Source: Lachnoclostridium sp. An138
Lineage (GTDB): Bacteria; Bacillota; Clostridia; Lachnospirales; Lachnospiraceae
Assembly (NCBI RefSeq): GCF_002160765.1
Contig: NZ_NFLF01000008.1
Span: 86,296 to 150,295, forward strand
Direction of reading: 5' to 3'
Length of the DNA stretch: 64,000 bases
Below, piece by piece: positions 46,187 to 55,135 of this stretch. Every line of letters starts with the position of its first letter. Positions within the stretch are counted from its first letter, which is position 1. The notes under the pieces are model-generated. The model was not told where the DNA came from, ran no database searches, and worked only from the letters and a program-made list of their open reading frames with translations. The position numbers and the translations under genes are program-made.

Positions 46187-48676
46187 GTGTCGGGGTCAGC
46201 TTTTGATAATAGAAAAAAATTTTTTCTTTGGCTTGAAAATAATAAGCCTGAGAAAATTGCATCTGACATCAGATGGTCGATAAGTGTTCTGAATATACTG
46301 TTACCTAAAAATGGGATTATCAGCTCTCAATTTTTTGCTATTAACAATTCTAATGAAATTAGTGATTTGATAGAAAAAATCAAAAATGACAGAGGCATAA
46401 GAATTCATTCCAGAGGACGTCAAGCGATTGCGCTCAACGCTCTTTATGCATACAAGGAGTATTTAGAGTCAAATTTCATAAATGAAATTCCCTTTTCTGG
46501 TGATATGGAAGGAGGGGTTCAAATTGTGTCCTTCACGAATAGGAGGGATTATTCGTACACCCTTCCGATATGTGTAAAATATTTTGGAGATTCATATTTT
46601 GTAAAAAACTGGTCAGCTGCATATGTGCAGACAGTGAAATGTTTTTTTGATGATTATTCAAATGAGCTCAAATCGCTTATTGGTAAAAATGTAGGCAGTG
46701 GAGGACGCATAGATATTGCAGATGAACATGGAAAGAGTGTATTGATAGCTCCAAAAGAAATAGCGGAAGGATTGTATCTAGAAACAAACTACAGTGCATC
46801 TGAAATTGTCAGAAAAATAGAGTGTTTGATGGATATCTGCAGAATTGACTATTCGAAAGTTATAATCCAGTACATATCGAAAAGGCATTTGCAGAAACTG
46901 GAGCCTTCAGTGGGAGATTATACACGAAGAACCACGAATAGAATTGATAGAGAGTTTTATACATGGCTGACAAAAATAGAAGGGCTGGCAGTTACGACTG
47001 GAAAAAGTTATGCTTCTGGGATAAACAATTGTGACATTTTTTGCCGGGAGCATAGCATTGGAACGGGAAGAATATATGGCATAAAATCTTTGGATGAAAT
47101 AAAACATAATATAGATCTTCTTGTGGGTGATGCAGAATTTCAGGTTTATAATGATATTCAGCACCATAGATTTACTGCTGCGCTTGCAAAATATAAAAAG
47201 TATCTTGAGTCCATTGAAGATAGTCGAGTCAGGCAATATTTATCTGGACAGTATTCTGAAGTGGGGAATGATCTTATAGAAATCAATCAAGATGAACAAA
47301 TGCGACTTGGGAAAACACTTGAACTTCCTCGTTTTGAGTATGGGTTTAAGGATGATGGGGTAGAACTATATAGATTCAGAGTTTCCTATCTAAAGGTCAA
47401 TGGTATTGATTGCCCTCTTGAGGATGAACAATTACTTGCAGCAATAAAGAAAATGGGATTTGAGTTCCAAGGTAAGATCTATCTCATATCTGATAATGAA
47501 AAGAGAGGTATAGAACAGAGGATAAGAGAATTTGAAACTCAAGGTGTGAACATAATATATTATGAATCCCTGTATGATTTGAAAGCGGATGATTATTTTG
47601 AATCTAAGATTATATCCCCTGAAATGCTGAAAGCTATAATAAAAAGCTTACTACCTGACTTCAGATATAGAGGGAAATACATGGCATTAGTGCAGGGACG
47701 GCAGACTGAGTTTGAATTAGTAAGAAACGATATCTTTCGTGTGTGGGGAGAGGGCATTTTACGGACATTTAATGAACTTTCTGCAGAATTGCCGCTAATA
47801 CCTATGGATAAGATCAAGGTTACACTTGCTCAGCGACCAGATTTTATCTGGAATAGTTTTGAGACGTATGCCAAGGTTAACAGTTTTAAAGCAGATGAAA
47901 ATGAGATAAAAAATCTTGTCACATATATTGATAAGGAATGTGAAGAGCATGGTAGGATTTCTCTTGATGAACTTCCTTTCGATAATTTGAAAGCTGCAAA
48001 TTCAGAATTTTCGGATTCAGCTTTTATTGGATGCTTTTGCAGATTCATAGAAGATAGGTTTGACCGTAATGCAAAAGTTTTAACGCGAAAAGGAACGAGC
48101 AAAGATGTATACACAGCAGTTATTGATTTTTGTCGACAACAGGAGAAATGCACATATGACTGTTTGATACAGATCGCGGAGAGGATTGCTGGTACCATAA
48201 AGCAGCCAGAAATTATTGAGGCGGCAAATGCCGTCATGGTACGGATTAATAGAAACGATTTTATCGCGGACAGTTTGATAAAGTTTGATGTTGACAGGAT
48301 TGATACTGCGCTTGACCACATTGTGATGGCTGATTTTATGGGAATGAAAGAGATCACGACATTCAGCATTTTTCCTTTTTGTGGATATAGTTGGAATCTT
48401 TTTTTATTGGAAAGTTATTGTCGAAGATTTAGTAAGAAATATAGATATGATACACGTCGGGCGAATTCTTCTAATTCTGGTGCCGTGGTAGCCAAGTCAT
48501 GCACATTTAACTATCATGACATTATGGTACATGCCGTGGCTCGTTCAGGAAGGAATTTGTCTGAAACTGAGGTACTTGAGTATTTGGCAGAGACCGGATA
48601 TATAGAACGAAAACGCTACAGTGATATAACTTTACTTATTAATGATGCTATAGAGCTGCGAGAAAGGAAGGAATAG
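46187..48676 (+). CDS. Unknown 829-residue protein, first gene of the BREX-like operon
   Basis: GTG 46187 is preferred because GGGAGG lies eight bases upstream; an in-frame TTG at 46169 would precede that box. The N-terminus contains two related modules (FFLWLENNKPEKIASDI...ALNALYAYKEYLES and FYTWLTKIEGLAVTTGKSY...ALAKYKKYLES), similar to helical modules next to restriction-type proteins. Between them lies a region ending EGLYLETNYSASEIV. The C-terminal half has no motif I can name: no Walker, nuclease or methyltransferase signature. It ends two bases before brxP, so it is part of the operon. A DNA-recognition or effector subunit is a guess. Confidence 0.7.
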   Translation: MSGSAFDNRKKFFLWLENNKPEKIASDIRWSISVLNILLPKNGIISSQFFAINNSNEISDLIEKIKNDRGIRIHSRGRQAIALNALYAYKEYLESNFINEIPFSGDMEGGVQIVSFTNRRDYSYTLPICVKYFGDSYFVKNWSAAYVQTVKCFFDDYSNELKSLIGKNVGSGGRIDIADEHGKSVLIAPKEIAEGLYLETNYSASEIVRKIECLMDICRIDYSKVIIQYISKRHLQKLEPSVGDYTRRTTNRIDREFYTWLTKIEGLAVTTGKSYASGINNCDIFCREHSIGTGRIYGIKSLDEIKHNIDLLVGDAEFQVYNDIQHHRFTAALAKYKKYLESIEDSRVRQYLSGQYSEVGNDLIEINQDEQMRLGKTLELPRFEYGFKDDGVELYRFRVSYLKVNGIDCPLEDEQLLAAIKKMGFEFQGKIYLISDNEKRGIEQRIREFETQGVNIIYYESLYDLKADDYFESKIISPEMLKAIIKSLLPDFRYRGKYMALVQGRQTEFELVRNDIFRVWGEGILRTFNELSAELPLIPMDKIKVTLAQRPDFIWNSFETYAKVNSFKADENEIKNLVTYIDKECEEHGRISLDELPFDNLKAANSEFSDSAFIGCFCRFIEDRFDRNAKVLTRKGTSKDVYTAVIDFCRQQEKCTYDCLIQIAERIAGTIKQPEIIEAANAVMVRINRNDFIADSLIKFDVDRIDTALDHIVMADFMGMKEITTFSIFPFCGYSWNLFLLESYCRRFSKKYRYDTRRANSSNSGAVVAKSCTFNYHDIMVHAVARSGRNLSETEVLEYLAETGYIERKRYSDITLLINDAIELRERKE

Positions 48677-48677
48677 A

Positions 48678-50984
48678 TTGTATTCATATACATATGACGA
48701 AGAAACAGGTGGAATCCTCTTAAATTCCACGCCTACGGTATTCTCTAAAGAGCCGAGACCAGTATATGCCCCTGAGCTTGATCTGCTTGGGTTTGATAAG
48801 TATTGGAAATATGATAAACAGTCAGATATCCCTTATATGTGGGCAGAGTCTGTACAGTACTGGTACAGAGGGAAAGTGGTAGCAAAACTTAAAGGCGGCA
48901 ATCTTTTCGAGGCACCGAAAATAATCATCCCGGAGGATGAGAACGGCAATATGGTGCAGCCGGAAGAGGATGGTAGTGAATTACAACCGATTGATATAGT
49001 CGCTATGGTGAATAAAAACAAAGATATGCTGGATATTATTGAAAACACCACGGTAAAGAAAATCATTGCTATTTACGAAAAATATAAAAACAAGCTAGAT
49101 GTGTTCCATGTGGCATTTTCTGGCGGCAAAGATAGTGCTGTCCTTCTTGATCTTGTGAAACGAGCACTTCCTAAGAAAAGTTTTGTGGTCATTTTTGGAG
49201 ACACTGGTATGGAGTTTCCGGATACCTACACAGCAGTTAAAAAGACCAAGAAGATGTGTGATATAGATGGAACGCCGTTTTACATTGCTAGATCACAGTT
49301 TGATCCACATGAATCGTGGAAAATATTCGGGCCACCAGCGAGAGTACTTCGATGGTGTTGTAGTGTTCATAAAAGTGCTCCGCAGACACTAAAATTACGT
49401 GAGGTAACTGGTAAGGATGATTATGTAGGCATGGACTTTGTAGGCGTACGTAAACATGAAAGTGTAGCTAGAAGTGAATATCAGTATGAAAATTATGGAA
49501 AGAAACAGAAAGGACAATATAGTTTTAATGCTATTCTGGAATGGACGTCTGCGGAGGTGTGGTTATATATTTTTTCGAAGAAACTTTATGTAAATGAAGC
49601 GTATAAGAAAGGAAATTCGAGAGCCGGATGTTTGTTTTGTCCTATGGGTGGCAATAAGGGAGACTATGTACAATATAGCTCATATCCATCTGAGGTGGGG
49701 AAATATGTAGAACTCATTAAGATGATGAATGCAAGAGATAAAGGCAATGATCAAGCATTAAATACATATGTTTCATTAGGTGGTTGGAATGCTCGAAAAA
49801 ACGGTAGGGATTTAACCATAAGTGAACAGAAATATAAAGATGAGGTTAAAGATGGAAAGCTGATTATTACGGTAAAAGATCCAGCGACGGACTGGCGCGA
49901 ATGGATAAAAACATTGGGAGAACTTCCGTTTGAATTCTCTTTTAAAGAGATTGAAAAAGGATATATAGTTGTATGCGATGCTGCTTTATTAAAAAAATAT
50001 CCTAGAGAAATAAAGAAAATTAAGCAAGTTTTTCATAAAGCAGCTTATTGCACGGGATGCCGGGTATGTGAGGCAAACTGTAGACACGGATGTATTACAT
50101 TCAACCACGGATTAGAAATAAATGATTGTATTCATTGTGGACAATGCCATGAAATAGATGATGGGTGTCTACTGTTCCATTCATTAAGAGTATCAACAGG
50201 AGGAACCATGAAGGATAAAAGTATTAATTCTTTTGCAAATCACGCACCTAAGGTGGAGTGGATCAGAGAGTTTTTTGAACGTGGGAATGATTATTGGGAT
50301 AATAATACGCTCAATAAGAAGAACCAGGAGCCAAAAGTTAAGCGTTTCCTTAGAGAGTCTGGTGTAATTGATAAAGATAATAAATGTACAAGTTTATATG
50401 ATCTTATTGTCAGTATTGGATGGGAAAATGAGACATCATGGGGAATTTTGGTTACTAATTTCATTGAGAATCCACAGTTCGCTTGGTATGTTAATAATTT
50501 AGATGTAGGGATATATTATAATCGCGAAAAAGTAAGCGATTTGCTTATGGCTGAAGGTGTTAGTAAAACTGATGCCACATCGATTATTAATGCATTTAAA
50601 AGATTTTGTGAATTGCCAATGGGTACCTCGCTTAATTGGGGGTATGTTGAGGATAATGGCAGGCAGATAGTTTCTATTTGCAGAACTAAATGTATTATTT
50701 CAGATAATCGTGTTGTTCTCTATGCTCTTTATAAATTTGCAGAGAAGTGCAACGATTATAAAGAGTTCACATTGGCCTGGATGATGAACGACGATATTGA
50801 TAGAGATGGTATCAGTCCTACTCGCCTGTTTGGGCTTGAATATGAAGAAATAAAGTCCATCCTTATGGGACTTTCAGCAAAATATTCGGAATTTATTAAT
50901 GCTACGTTCACCAATGATCTAGATAAAATATCATTAACGGATAAGACGTCGCAGGATGTCCTCCGTTTGTTTGAGGAGGATTAA
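48678..50984 (+). CDS. brxP: BrxP-type PAPS-reductase / ferredoxin / DUF4007 protein
   Basis: The product has 768 residues from TTG 48678, with AAAGGAAGG upstream. The PP-loop AFSGGKDSAVLLDL (146-159) marks a PAPS reductase/ATP pyrophosphatase fold as in DndC. RWCC (227-228) and GCLFCPMG (318-321) give further cysteines. Next is a two-cluster ferredoxin: C458xxC461xxC464xxxC468 and C484xxC487xxC490 with C497. From about residue 515 a DUF4007-like domain begins (NHAPKVEWIREFFERG). DndC-like enzymes activate DNA with ATP for sulfur insertion. It is the signature gene of type 4 BREX; the built-in ferredoxin may supply electrons or bind a sulfur-carrying cluster. Confidence 0.82.
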   Translation: MYSYTYDEETGGILLNSTPTVFSKEPRPVYAPELDLLGFDKYWKYDKQSDIPYMWAESVQYWYRGKVVAKLKGGNLFEAPKIIIPEDENGNMVQPEEDGSELQPIDIVAMVNKNKDMLDIIENTTVKKIIAIYEKYKNKLDVFHVAFSGGKDSAVLLDLVKRALPKKSFVVIFGDTGMEFPDTYTAVKKTKKMCDIDGTPFYIARSQFDPHESWKIFGPPARVLRWCCSVHKSAPQTLKLREVTGKDDYVGMDFVGVRKHESVARSEYQYENYGKKQKGQYSFNAILEWTSAEVWLYIFSKKLYVNEAYKKGNSRAGCLFCPMGGNKGDYVQYSSYPSEVGKYVELIKMMNARDKGNDQALNTYVSLGGWNARKNGRDLTISEQKYKDEVKDGKLIITVKDPATDWREWIKTLGELPFEFSFKEIEKGYIVVCDAALLKKYPREIKKIKQVFHKAAYCTGCRVCEANCRHGCITFNHGLEINDCIHCGQCHEIDDGCLLFHSLRVSTGGTMKDKSINSFANHAPKVEWIREFFERGNDYWDNNTLNKKNQEPKVKRFLRESGVIDKDNKCTSLYDLIVSIGWENETSWGILVTNFIENPQFAWYVNNLDVGIYYNREKVSDLLMAEGVSKTDATSIINAFKRFCELPMGTSLNWGYVEDNGRQIVSICRTKCIISDNRVVLYALYKFAEKCNDYKEFTLAWMMNDDIDRDGISPTRLFGLEYEEIKSILMGLSAKYSEFINATFTNDLDKISLTDKTSQDVLRLFEED

Positions 50985-50986
50985 TT

Positions 50987-53900
50987 ATGATGGACTTTGG
51001 AAGAGGAAAATACAATCAGTTTTTTGACGTGAATGAAAAATATTTTCCATGCATTGATGATTCTGCAATAGCAGGAGGTGCCAGATGGGATAATACATAT
51101 CCTCATGCAACATTTATTAAGTTGCTTCGTGCAACTGAAAATATGTTAGGTGGTAGCACGAATCGTTCTGTTTGGATTCATGGTGCTTATGGTACTGGTA
51201 AATCTCAGTGTGCATTTGCACTGAAAAAGATTCTCGAGGTACCCGAAGAGGAGCTAAAAGCATATTGGGAAAGTTATGAGCCGTTGAGAAAAGAAAGCGA
51301 TCTTTTGACAAAACTTCTGGGGCACCGTGACAGAGGCATTGTCACTGTTTACCGATATGCGACGGGAGGCATTACAACACCTCAGATGTTCTTTAATGCT
51401 ATTCAGGAAAGTGTTAACGAAGCTTTATTGGCAAGTGATTGTGTTACATATATGGGAGAAAATACGCTTAAGGAGAATATTATTTCGTGGCTCGAAGACC
51501 CATTTCATAAAAATATTTTTAACATGCTACTTGAAAAACCAGAATGGATGGCCAAGTTTTCACAATCAAATGCGGATGAAGTACTGAATACTTTGAAAAA
51601 ATCTTCTAATGTTAAAGAACTTATGTTGAATATTTTTGAGTTTGCAGCTAAAGAGCAGATTACAGCGATGAACATTGATGCTGATAAGCTTAAGAATTGG
51701 TTGAAGGATATTATTAAGCAGAATAATATAAAGATTGTGTTTTTCTGGGATGAGTTTAGTAAATTCTTTGAAAATAACAAGTATTCATTGGATGAGTTTC
51801 AGAAAATTGTTGCACTTTGTCAGGAATGCCCATTTTATCTTGTAATTGTAACACATCAGGCGGGCAGTATTATTGATGAGCAAGATGAATCATGGAAAGT
51901 TGTTCAACAGCGTTTTGAAAAAGTAGAGATTACTTTGCCTGACAATATTGCTTTTGATCTGATTGGCCATGCATTTAAGGTAAAATCTGCTGCAAGTGAA
52001 ACTTGGAATAACTGCGCGGATGCTCTAAACAGTAGGCTGAGTGATTCGAGAAACGCTGTCATGAAAGCAGCAAATATCAAGGAGCAGAAAGTTATTAAGG
52101 ATATAATGCCGATTCATCCTATGGCGGCACTTGTTTTAAAAAATATTGCATCTGCTTTCGCATCTAATCAGCGGAGTATGTTTGACTTTATTAAAGTGAG
52201 AGATGATTCACAAGCTTTCCAGTGGTTTATTTCGAATTACGGACCAGATGATGACCATCCACTTCTTACCATAGATATGCTTTGGGATTTCTTTTATGAG
52301 AAAGGGAAAGATAATCTTTCGCCTGATATACGCATGATTCTTGATGTGTTTCCTCAGCAGAAAAATTTGAGGGATGATCAGCAAAAGGTATTGAAGACTA
52401 TCCTTATTATGCAGGCGATTGATAAGCGTTTAGGTGGCGAACTCGAGGTTCTTAAACCTACGGAACAAAATATCAGTTATGCTTTTGAGGGGATTTCTTC
52501 AGGATTAGATTCTGCGTGCAAGCATCTCGCAAAACAGCTTTGTAAGAATGGAGTACTTGTTCAAACGCCGATTGGAAATAATAAATATGTGTATGGAGCT
52601 GCAGTACTGGCAGGCGATCAGGTAAAAATTAATGAATATAAAAAATCAATTAGAAATAGTAGTTCCACTGCGAGCCTTGTAAGTGATGGAAAACTGGGAA
52701 CTTGCCTTTCCTTGAGCCCGGCTTTGAAACTTCGCTTTGCAGAGGATAATATTTCTGGACAGATTACTCCGGTGACGATAAATGATTTTACAAAAACGGT
52801 TAATAGTCTTAAAAATCGTCGGGAAAATTGGCATTTTAATGCAGTAATTGCTTTTGCAAAAGATGCTATTGAAGGAAATGCTCTAAGAGAAAAGATTAAA
52901 GCGGCAATAGGCAGTGGAGATTACAATAATATTCTTGTTATTGATGCAACAGCCAGCCCGCTTGGGGATGAAGATTTTGACTTATATGTAGAATACTCTG
53001 CTATGGCCAATTATTATCAGGGAAACAACAATCCATCTGCCCGTGATAATGCCAAGAAGGCTGAACAGGTGCTTTCTATTACTTGGAAGAACCGAATTTA
53101 TAACGGAACATTTACAATCTGGAGTAAAGATTATGTTGATGGAGAGAAGGTCGTTGGAAGTGCAGGAGTTGCTGATATTCTTCAGACAGTCGTTTTGAGA
53201 AAATTCAAACATATTCCGGATTTTACTAAAGGTTTGACTGAATCTCAGTTTAAGCTTACGAATGCAGCGAAAGCAGCTGCATTGTGTGGAATCAATCAGA
53301 AGACGAGCGGTGTTGTTGCAGGTGTGGAAAAGAGTATCCTTGCAGGCGTCTGGAATGTTACCGATTATTGGAGAAAGCCTGAAACTTCTGGACAGAGTAT
53401 TTCTATAATTAAGAGTTCTGTAGAAGAATTTATTAAAGAGAAATTTGATAGTGATAAGCCGGTCCCCGTCTATGAGGTATATGAGTATCTTGTTTCTAAC
53501 TATGGGTACGCTCAGAGTAATCTTACAGCTTTTTTGCTGGGATTTTTGCTCAAGGAGTATAGTTCGTCTCAGTTTAGATATATAGATCAAAATGGAGCAA
53601 ACGGAGAAATGACCCCAGATAAATTGGCTGAAATGCTCTCTAATTGTATCAACAAGGAAACACAGACTTATATAGTGAAGATGACTCCCGATGAACGTGC
53701 TTTTTATGAGCTCACTGAAAACGCGTGGGGGATTCCGGAACACACACTTTCTTCTCCGGTTAGAGCAGCTGCTATTGTCAAATCAAGAATGCAGAATCTG
53801 GGATTTCCTGTGTGGAGCTTGGAAAATGTTGACGGTGAGGGTGTTTATGATATAGTTGCTAAATACATTGAGCTTGTACAAAAAGAGGGGGTAGATGCAC

Positions 53901-55126
53901 ATTTAGTTGCAAATGAAATAGGAGCTAAGGCTAGAGAAAATGTAACGTTGACGGATTTATTGAAAAAATTTCTCACTCCTGAAAATTGCCGAAAAGGTAT
54001 GCTGAAATTTATAGCATATTTTGATGGTGGAAAACTTCGCGATTTGGCAGATAAAATCGGTGCAAATGATGACAGACTTCTTACTGACATTGGAAGATTG
54101 TTTTGTGTAGAGTATTCGAGTCTTTGGAATCGAGATACTGGAGAAGACCAGATAAGAAAGTTGATTGTCGATTATACATATGTGGAAACTACAAATAATA
54201 TTCTTCATGTGACAGCACATTCTAAAAAAGAGGCTGATAGCATATGGTGTGAAAAATTAAAATTCGTGATGTGCTCTTGTGAGGCACTTCAGGAGGAATA
54301 TCCTAATCTGAAAGGAACGTTTGAGTTTCTAAGAAAAATTTATCTTCATATTGATATTTTGCCAGAACAAATGAAATCATATACCGATGAATTTTCTAAA
54401 GAAATGTTTGATGTCGAGGGATATTTTTCTAATGAAATTCCGGCGTTTGCGAAGATATATGCGCCATATTTGGAAGGTTTAACAGATGAGGACATAATGC
54501 AGCTTCGTACACCTGAACTTACGGAGATTTTCAAAAAAACGAGGACTGAGAGTAATACGATTGTAAAGAAGATTGCGGATGAATTTCGTAGAAATCAAAC
54601 AAAAGCGCAGCTCTTCAAGCTCTGGAAAGACAATACGAATTCTAAAACACCAAAGGCATGGTCTGCAGTTAATCGAACGCCTATCCTTGCTATAGTACCA
54701 AAGAGAGAATATGACTCTGCTAAAAAGACATTTGATATCATTAATTGTGGAAAGGCATCAGAAAATGAATTGAAAGAAGCTATAAATTTTCTTGGCGAAA
54801 CTACTATTTTTGCAGCAATGAAGAATAAGGAAAAAGTTGACGCCGCATTTAGAAGTATTCTTGGAGTTTATGGAGGAATATTAACGGACATTGATAAAGT
54901 AAGAGATGCGTTAGAAAATCTACCTGTTGATGCCTACGAATGGGGAACTCATCCATATGTTCGTGATAAGATTCGAGAGCTTGCTAAAGTAGAATATGAT
55001 TCCGGTGTCAGTGATATGGCAATTGCAAAAATTAATGCAATGAGTAACGATGAGATTAAAGAGTATCTTATATCGTTTATAAAAGAGAACATGGCATTTG
55101 GGATTGAAATTATTAATGGGAGGTAA
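50987..55126 (+). CDS. brxC: BrxC/PglY-type large P-loop ATPase
   Basis: The product has 1379 residues with GAGGAGG before the ATG. Walker A HGAYGTGKSQ (65-74) and Walker B IKIVFFWDEF (248-257) sit in the N-terminal quarter, as in BrxC/PglY. The remaining thousand residues are mostly helical, without another motif I recognise. This family is a core BREX component needed for both DNA modification and phage exclusion, and it is thought to be a DNA-associated AAA+ motor. It starts two bases after the brxP stop and ends nine bases before pglZ. Confidence 0.82.
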   Translation: MMDFGRGKYNQFFDVNEKYFPCIDDSAIAGGARWDNTYPHATFIKLLRATENMLGGSTNRSVWIHGAYGTGKSQCAFALKKILEVPEEELKAYWESYEPLRKESDLLTKLLGHRDRGIVTVYRYATGGITTPQMFFNAIQESVNEALLASDCVTYMGENTLKENIISWLEDPFHKNIFNMLLEKPEWMAKFSQSNADEVLNTLKKSSNVKELMLNIFEFAAKEQITAMNIDADKLKNWLKDIIKQNNIKIVFFWDEFSKFFENNKYSLDEFQKIVALCQECPFYLVIVTHQAGSIIDEQDESWKVVQQRFEKVEITLPDNIAFDLIGHAFKVKSAASETWNNCADALNSRLSDSRNAVMKAANIKEQKVIKDIMPIHPMAALVLKNIASAFASNQRSMFDFIKVRDDSQAFQWFISNYGPDDDHPLLTIDMLWDFFYEKGKDNLSPDIRMILDVFPQQKNLRDDQQKVLKTILIMQAIDKRLGGELEVLKPTEQNISYAFEGISSGLDSACKHLAKQLCKNGVLVQTPIGNNKYVYGAAVLAGDQVKINEYKKSIRNSSSTASLVSDGKLGTCLSLSPALKLRFAEDNISGQITPVTINDFTKTVNSLKNRRENWHFNAVIAFAKDAIEGNALREKIKAAIGSGDYNNILVIDATASPLGDEDFDLYVEYSAMANYYQGNNNPSARDNAKKAEQVLSITWKNRIYNGTFTIWSKDYVDGEKVVGSAGVADILQTVVLRKFKHIPDFTKGLTESQFKLTNAAKAAALCGINQKTSGVVAGVEKSILAGVWNVTDYWRKPETSGQSISIIKSSVEEFIKEKFDSDKPVPVYEVYEYLVSNYGYAQSNLTAFLLGFLLKEYSSSQFRYIDQNGANGEMTPDKLAEMLSNCINKETQTYIVKMTPDERAFYELTENAWGIPEHTLSSPVRAAAIVKSRMQNLGFPVWSLENVDGEGVYDIVAKYIELVQKEGVDAHLVANEIGAKARENVTLTDLLKKFLTPENCRKGMLKFIAYFDGGKLRDLADKIGANDDRLLTDIGRLFCVEYSSLWNRDTGEDQIRKLIVDYTYVETTNNILHVTAHSKKEADSIWCEKLKFVMCSCEALQEEYPNLKGTFEFLRKIYLHIDILPEQMKSYTDEFSKEMFDVEGYFSNEIPAFAKIYAPYLEGLTDEDIMQLRTPELTEIFKKTRTESNTIVKKIADEFRRNQTKAQLFKLWKDNTNSKTPKAWSAVNRTPILAIVPKREYDSAKKTFDIINCGKASENELKEAINFLGETTIFAAMKNKEKVDAAFRSILGVYGGILTDIDKVRDALENLPVDAYEWGTHPYVRDKIRELAKVEYDSGVSDMAIAKINAMSNDEIKEYLISFIKENMAFGIEIINGR

Positions 55127-55135
55127 ATAATTTTT

